Below are positions 12,851 to 13,045 of a DNA stretch of 13,045 nt, in pieces (within the stretch, counting starts at the first letter, position 1; each line of letters starts with the position of its first letter). This stretch comes from DATHGT01 sp035317605. GTDB lineage: Bacteria > Methylomirabilota > Methylomirabilia > Rokubacteriales > CSP1-6. A program made the translations under genes and the position numbers. The notes beneath the pieces were generated by a model. It was not told where the DNA came from and searched no databases. It worked only from the letters and a program-made list of their open reading frames with translations. The stretch covers positions 1-13,045 of the forward strand of contig DATHGT010000272.1 of NCBI GenBank assembly GCA_035317605.1, read 5' to 3'.

Positions 12851-13045
12851 ACCCCCCCAACGCGTGTGCGCATCCCCTCCGGCTCCCCCCATACCTCCCC
12901 AACGCGTGTGCGCATCCCCTCTGGTTCCCCCCATACCTCCCCAGCACGTGTGCGCATCCCCTCCGGTTCCCCCCATACCTCCCCAACGCGTGTGCGCATC
13001 CCCTCTGGTTCCCCCCATACCTCCCCAACGCGTGTGCGCATCCCC
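12832..13045. repeat. 42-bp minisatellite array upstream of rfaE1 (at least five copies, runs off the window)
   Basis: A partial copy (12832-12850) is followed by full units at 12851-12892, 12893-12934, 12935-12976 and 12977-13018, then a partial unit from 13019 to the edge. The constant core is gtgtgcgcatcccct, recurring every 42 bp (12864, 12906, 12948, 12990, 13032). Units 12893 and 12977 are identical; the others differ at a few bases. There are no spacers, so it is not CRISPR. All three minus-strand frames are free of stops across the array. In the rfaE1 frame it reads as a 14-residue Gly-rich repeat (MGGTRGDAHTRWGG). On the minus strand each unit holds GGGGAGGT directly before an ATG. 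Confidence 0.93.

Noticed and set aside
12832..13045. CRISPR array
   Set aside because: Units are contiguous at 42 bp with no variable spacers, and no cas gene is in view.
1..13045. tRNA genes, insertion sequences, prophage or defence modules
   Set aside because: No cloverleaf-like sequence, transposase motif, terminal inverted repeats or defence-type domains were seen on either strand; nearly all the DNA is covered by housekeeping genes.

Overview
This is a GC-rich bacterial chromosome segment with every supportable gene on the minus strand. Transcription therefore runs from position 13045 towards position 1. Two ADP-heptose synthesis enzymes and a WaaC-like heptosyltransferase point to a Gram-negative cell with a heptose-containing lipopolysaccharide core. 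The very high GC, together with the order trpS-scpA-scpB-rluB-pheA-hisC-tyrA-cmk-plsC-rpsA followed by a probable sppA, resembles deltaproteobacterial or Methylomirabilota/Rokubacteria-like genomes. That taxonomic placement is an inference from memory of gene order, not a measured result.

In transcription order the window holds five blocks. (1) A 42-bp tandem repeat array (12832-13045) runs off the right edge. (2) An LPS inner-core block follows: rfaE1 (kinase), rfaE2 (adenylyltransferase), a waaC-like heptosyltransferase and a WaaE/KdtX-like family 2 glycosyltransferase. (3) The next block is trpS (with a probable iron-sulfur Cys motif), scpA and scpB (condensin partners of SMC) and rluB (23S rRNA pseudouridine synthase). 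(4) A promoter with a perfect TATAAT lies at the rluB-pheA junction and leads into pheA, hisC and tyrA, which together cover chorismate to phenylalanine and tyrosine. (5) Then come cmk, plsC and rpsA (six S1 domains), and after a 152-bp spacer carrying a duplicated 56-bp element, the first 34 codons of a membrane-anchored protein, probably SppA.

The genes are packed very tightly. Most junctions are 1- to 19-bp overlaps (GTGA, ATGA, TGATG), so translational coupling is likely through most of the window. The only non-coding stretches are 1986, 103-254, 6398-6445, the 5-bp and 10-bp gaps around hisC, and the region upstream of rfaE1 (12818-13045). No tRNA, rRNA, CRISPR array, insertion sequence or defence system is visible. 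This is a housekeeping region. The unusual material is four different short tandem repeats at gene boundaries, the Cys motif in TrpRS, the absence of aroA from an otherwise classic aromatic cluster, and a local codon-usage dip in plsC.
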